Position numbers and translations under genes: made by a program. The notes under the pieces are model-generated. The model made no database searches. It was given only the letters and a program-made list of their open reading frames with translations, and had not been told where the DNA came from. DNA of 5,895 bases from Candidatus Glassiibacteriota bacterium (GTDB lineage Bacteria > Gemmatimonadota > Glassbacteria > GWA2-58-10). Location: contig JAUVUV010000151.1 of NCBI GenBank assembly GCA_030604975.1, positions 1 through 5,895 of the forward strand, given 5' to 3'. Below, one piece after another: positions 4,701-5,895 of the stretch (position 1 is the first letter of the stretch; each line of letters opens with the position of its first letter).

Positions 4701-5895
4701 GAAGCGGAGAGAGAATGGCTGCTGGCTCAAGCGGTAAAATCGCTTATTGCCGTTCCCATAGTTTCTCGCGATTCAGTGGTCGGCTTTCTAGGGTTTTGTT
4801 TGGTGAGTAAGGAAAAAACATGGGAGGATGAACGCATCATCCTCCTCAGAATGGTGGGAGAAATTTTTGTCAATGCCCTGGAAAGAACTCGGATGGAAGA
4901 AGAACTGCGGAAAGAACGTGACAGCCTGGAGGTCCGGGTTGCCCAAAGTACCACTGCCCTGAGGCGTTCCGAGCTGAGATTACAGGAGAGGCTCAGGGAA
5001 CTGACTTGCTTCCATAAAATACGAGATGAGTTCGACAGGGAACAGACGCTGGAGGAAACTTTATATTCCTGTGCATCCCATATCCGGAATGCGTTAAATG
5101 AGCCGGAGAAGAAGGTCATCCTGATAAACCTCGACGGCCATCAGATAATTATCGAAAACTGCAAATACAACAAGGAAGACTACCTGGAGAGTCTGATACA
5201 GATAGGGGGTGTCAATCGGGGATTTTTACGGATTTTCTCCTGCATAAACGAGACCGGTTTTCTCCCCTTTGAATGGGACCTTGTCAAACATGCTGGCGCC
5301 TCGCTGGCCTCTTTAATCCAGAACCGGGAACTGCAGGCGCAACTGATCCAGTCTGAGAAAATGGCCGCTGCAGGCCAGCTGGCGGCCGGGGTGGCCCATG
5401 AGATCAATAACCCGCTTGGCTCGATAAAAAATTCGCTTTTCATACTTAAAAAATCCATCCCCGTCAAGCACCCGGACCGTTCTTATCTCGATCTCATGGA
5501 CAGCGAAATCGACCGGGTGTCAGGGATTATCAATCAGCTCTACAATCTGTACAAACCTTCGGCCAGGGAGGTACAACAGGTAGATCTGGCGGTTGTCGTG
5601 GGTAATGTGCTGAAAATGCTCGAACCCGAGATCCGCCGCCGGAAAATTGTTGTTCAGAACGAGATGGATGAAGACGGTGCGAAACTGAAGCTCTCTGTCG
5701 ATCAGATAACCCAGGTTTTCTATAATATCATTCTCAACGCTGTTCAGGTCATGCCTCTGGGCGGCAGGCTGACAATCGGCTGCACGAAATCTACAGAACG
5801 GCTCGAACTGTGGATAAACGATACCGGACCCGGCATCCCGGATGATGTTTTGTCGCATATTTTCGAACCGTTTTTCAGCACAAAGACAAAGGGAA
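1746..5895 (+). CDS. Large soluble multi-sensor histidine kinase (PAS/GAF, HisKA, HATPase), 3' end outside window
   Basis: One frame is open for 1383 codons to the window edge. Order by residue: coiled coil (about 7-40); PAS-like start (about 58-115); beta-rich unassigned module (about 145-330) leading to a PAS-type end (FADITEQK, 377-384); linker helix; PAS (434-545, ends DISQRK); linker; PAS (599-712, ends DITERK); PAS with an inserted helical segment (724-872, ends DISDIK); GAF (878-1048, SNTHEWC and VPIVSRDSVVGFLGF); coiled coil; degenerate GAF-like domain (1084-1195); HisKA (1203-1270) with autophosphorylation His1218 in GVAHEINNPLG; HATPase with N box (Asn1327/Asn1331), G1 box NDTGPGIP (1358-1365) and F box FEPFFSTK (1373-1380). 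The G2 box is cut off after TKG. No signal peptide or membrane segment is visible, so it should sense cytoplasmic cues, such as redox state, ligands or the output of other proteins. The kinase core resembles the NtrB/ZraS type. The start is fixed by AGGAGG and an upstream in-frame stop. The partner may be the HTH-receiver protein or a gene downstream. More domains may follow. Confidence 0.93.
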   Translation, partial: MPNKSKNIKELEQRVAQLEAEAARARKIKQCLKQTERLCLDQHQRLIKLSKEALFFRATVDMPELYLDERWRIVGCSGNFVHLTKSVVEFADRKRHIRGFLQPGDFKKIEDYLRCVEVLRDLPYENRRRWRLRYKGPNPGERIGKEWIAFRTTDKNNWKIARDNGIVKIIHQQHFEDKQSCYLIAAEEYGGPEEDIKISYKIKTSKNKNLIKDLSLILSTGSGHQKTLPDLVGYTVCTGGCDNTAASIQRQAADLVTIDESLEPDTEYQVIVERIGGKIRRNLKNLRTGKLAPELELIDSNAVFDLQNHVGFTSFSGEAEFYDIKIYTRKSPFSINQFKIPFDIEVGIREKALQGRFFRLRLGVMENEGVLFNSLLFADITEQKGAEEALRKASEELEQRVKERTAELAIINKELRMETLERKRAADALRESEKKYKTLAEHTNDIVYSVTAEGVFTYVSPQIKRYGYDPEELIGQTVQECIYPEDIEPTLADFQRTAETGEEFPTQFRIVDKQGGLHWMEEYGKVLRDDEGNFNGLTGVLRDISQRKKVEEELQKHRDSLEDLVKERTAELTRANQLLEKEILVRKRTEKALRKSEESYRNVVETMKEGLVVADENLNLTFVNDALCRITGFTKEELLKGDALSFLDKKHQNIVKERFQRRQKGDTDAYELVIDGKDKRRIHLLVSPHPLLDEKGKFRGTVAVVTDITERKRAEAALRESEERFRTIFHSAAVAIWEEDFSGIKAEIEKLKAQGVKDFRKYVDEHPEFVKKAAGLIKVLDVNNTALKLYGAKSKKELLASVDKVFLPETLPAFKEVIIALAEGKEEIETETVNGTLDGRRLNVLKRTYVPTGRSKFGNLLVSVMDISDIKRAEAALRKRAGFEFLITTISTKFINLGPEEIDQGIEQALKTVGEFDEVDRSCLFLLSEDGKKVSNTHEWCADGIEPQIEAMKDLPIKLLPWWLERLNRQETIHIPKVADLPPEAEAEREWLLAQAVKSLIAVPIVSRDSVVGFLGFCLVSKEKTWEDERIILLRMVGEIFVNALERTRMEEELRKERDSLEVRVAQSTTALRRSELRLQERLRELTCFHKIRDEFDREQTLEETLYSCASHIRNALNEPEKKVILINLDGHQIIIENCKYNKEDYLESLIQIGGVNRGFLRIFSCINETGFLPFEWDLVKHAGASLASLIQNRELQAQLIQSEKMAAAGQLAAGVAHEINNPLGSIKNSLFILKKSIPVKHPDRSYLDLMDSEIDRVSGIINQLYNLYKPSAREVQQVDLAVVVGNVLKMLEPEIRRRKIVVQNEMDEDGAKLKLSVDQITQVFYNIILNAVQVMPLGGRLTIGCTKSTERLELWINDTGPGIPDDVLSHIFEPFFSTKTKG

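Noticed and set aside
3809..5858. Several minus-strand frames of 70-130 codons
   Set aside because: All are antisense to the GAF, HisKA and HATPase parts of the kinase. They are Ser/Arg-rich with no family likeness and no proper ribosome-binding sites that I could see.
1..5895. CRISPR arrays, tRNA or rRNA genes, insertion sequences, phage or defence genes
   Set aside because: I saw no regularly spaced direct repeats, no tRNA or rRNA-like segment, no transposase or integrase motifs, and no terminal inverted repeats with target duplications.

Overview
The window holds a two-component signalling locus on the + strand. It contains the 3' end of an unrecognised gene (1-124), a complete regulator with an unusual domain order (622-1239), and a very large soluble sensor histidine kinase that starts at 1746 and is still open when the window ends at 5895. 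Base composition is moderate. The kinase architecture (stacked PAS and GAF domains, no membrane segments, ending in an NtrB/ZraS-like HisKA) and the MerR-like HTH-receiver fusion suggest a Gram-negative environmental bacterium, for example a Desulfobacterota-like or FCB/Zixibacteria-like lineage. That placement is from general resemblance only; no marker gene is present.

Layout. 1-124: last 40 codons of an upstream gene. 125-621: about 500 bp without a convincing gene, containing a terminator-like hairpin, a possible distal promoter (451-479) and a strong sigma70-type promoter (560-589). The -35 box of that promoter sits at the centre of a 29-bp near-perfect palindrome (549-577). 622-1239: regulator with an N-terminal MerR/BldC-like DNA-binding domain and a C-terminal receiver domain. 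1240-1745: a second 500-bp non-coding stretch with a hairpin plus T-run, a weak promoter candidate, a possible 42-codon leader ORF and several inverted repeats in front of the kinase ribosome-binding site. 1746-5895: kinase, 1383 codons visible, cut just as the ATP-binding G2 box begins.

How it may work together (inference). The kinase would integrate cytoplasmic cues through several PAS and GAF modules, autophosphorylate on His1218 and pass phosphate to a receiver. The neighbouring regulator, with phospho-acceptor Asp118 and its own DNA-binding domain, is one candidate partner; an unseen regulator downstream of the kinase is another. The palindrome over the regulator promoter suggests autoregulation. 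The two genes are separated by 506 bp with their own signals, so they are probably separate transcription units.

Most long open frames on the minus strand in 1970-5860 are antisense shadows of the kinase.
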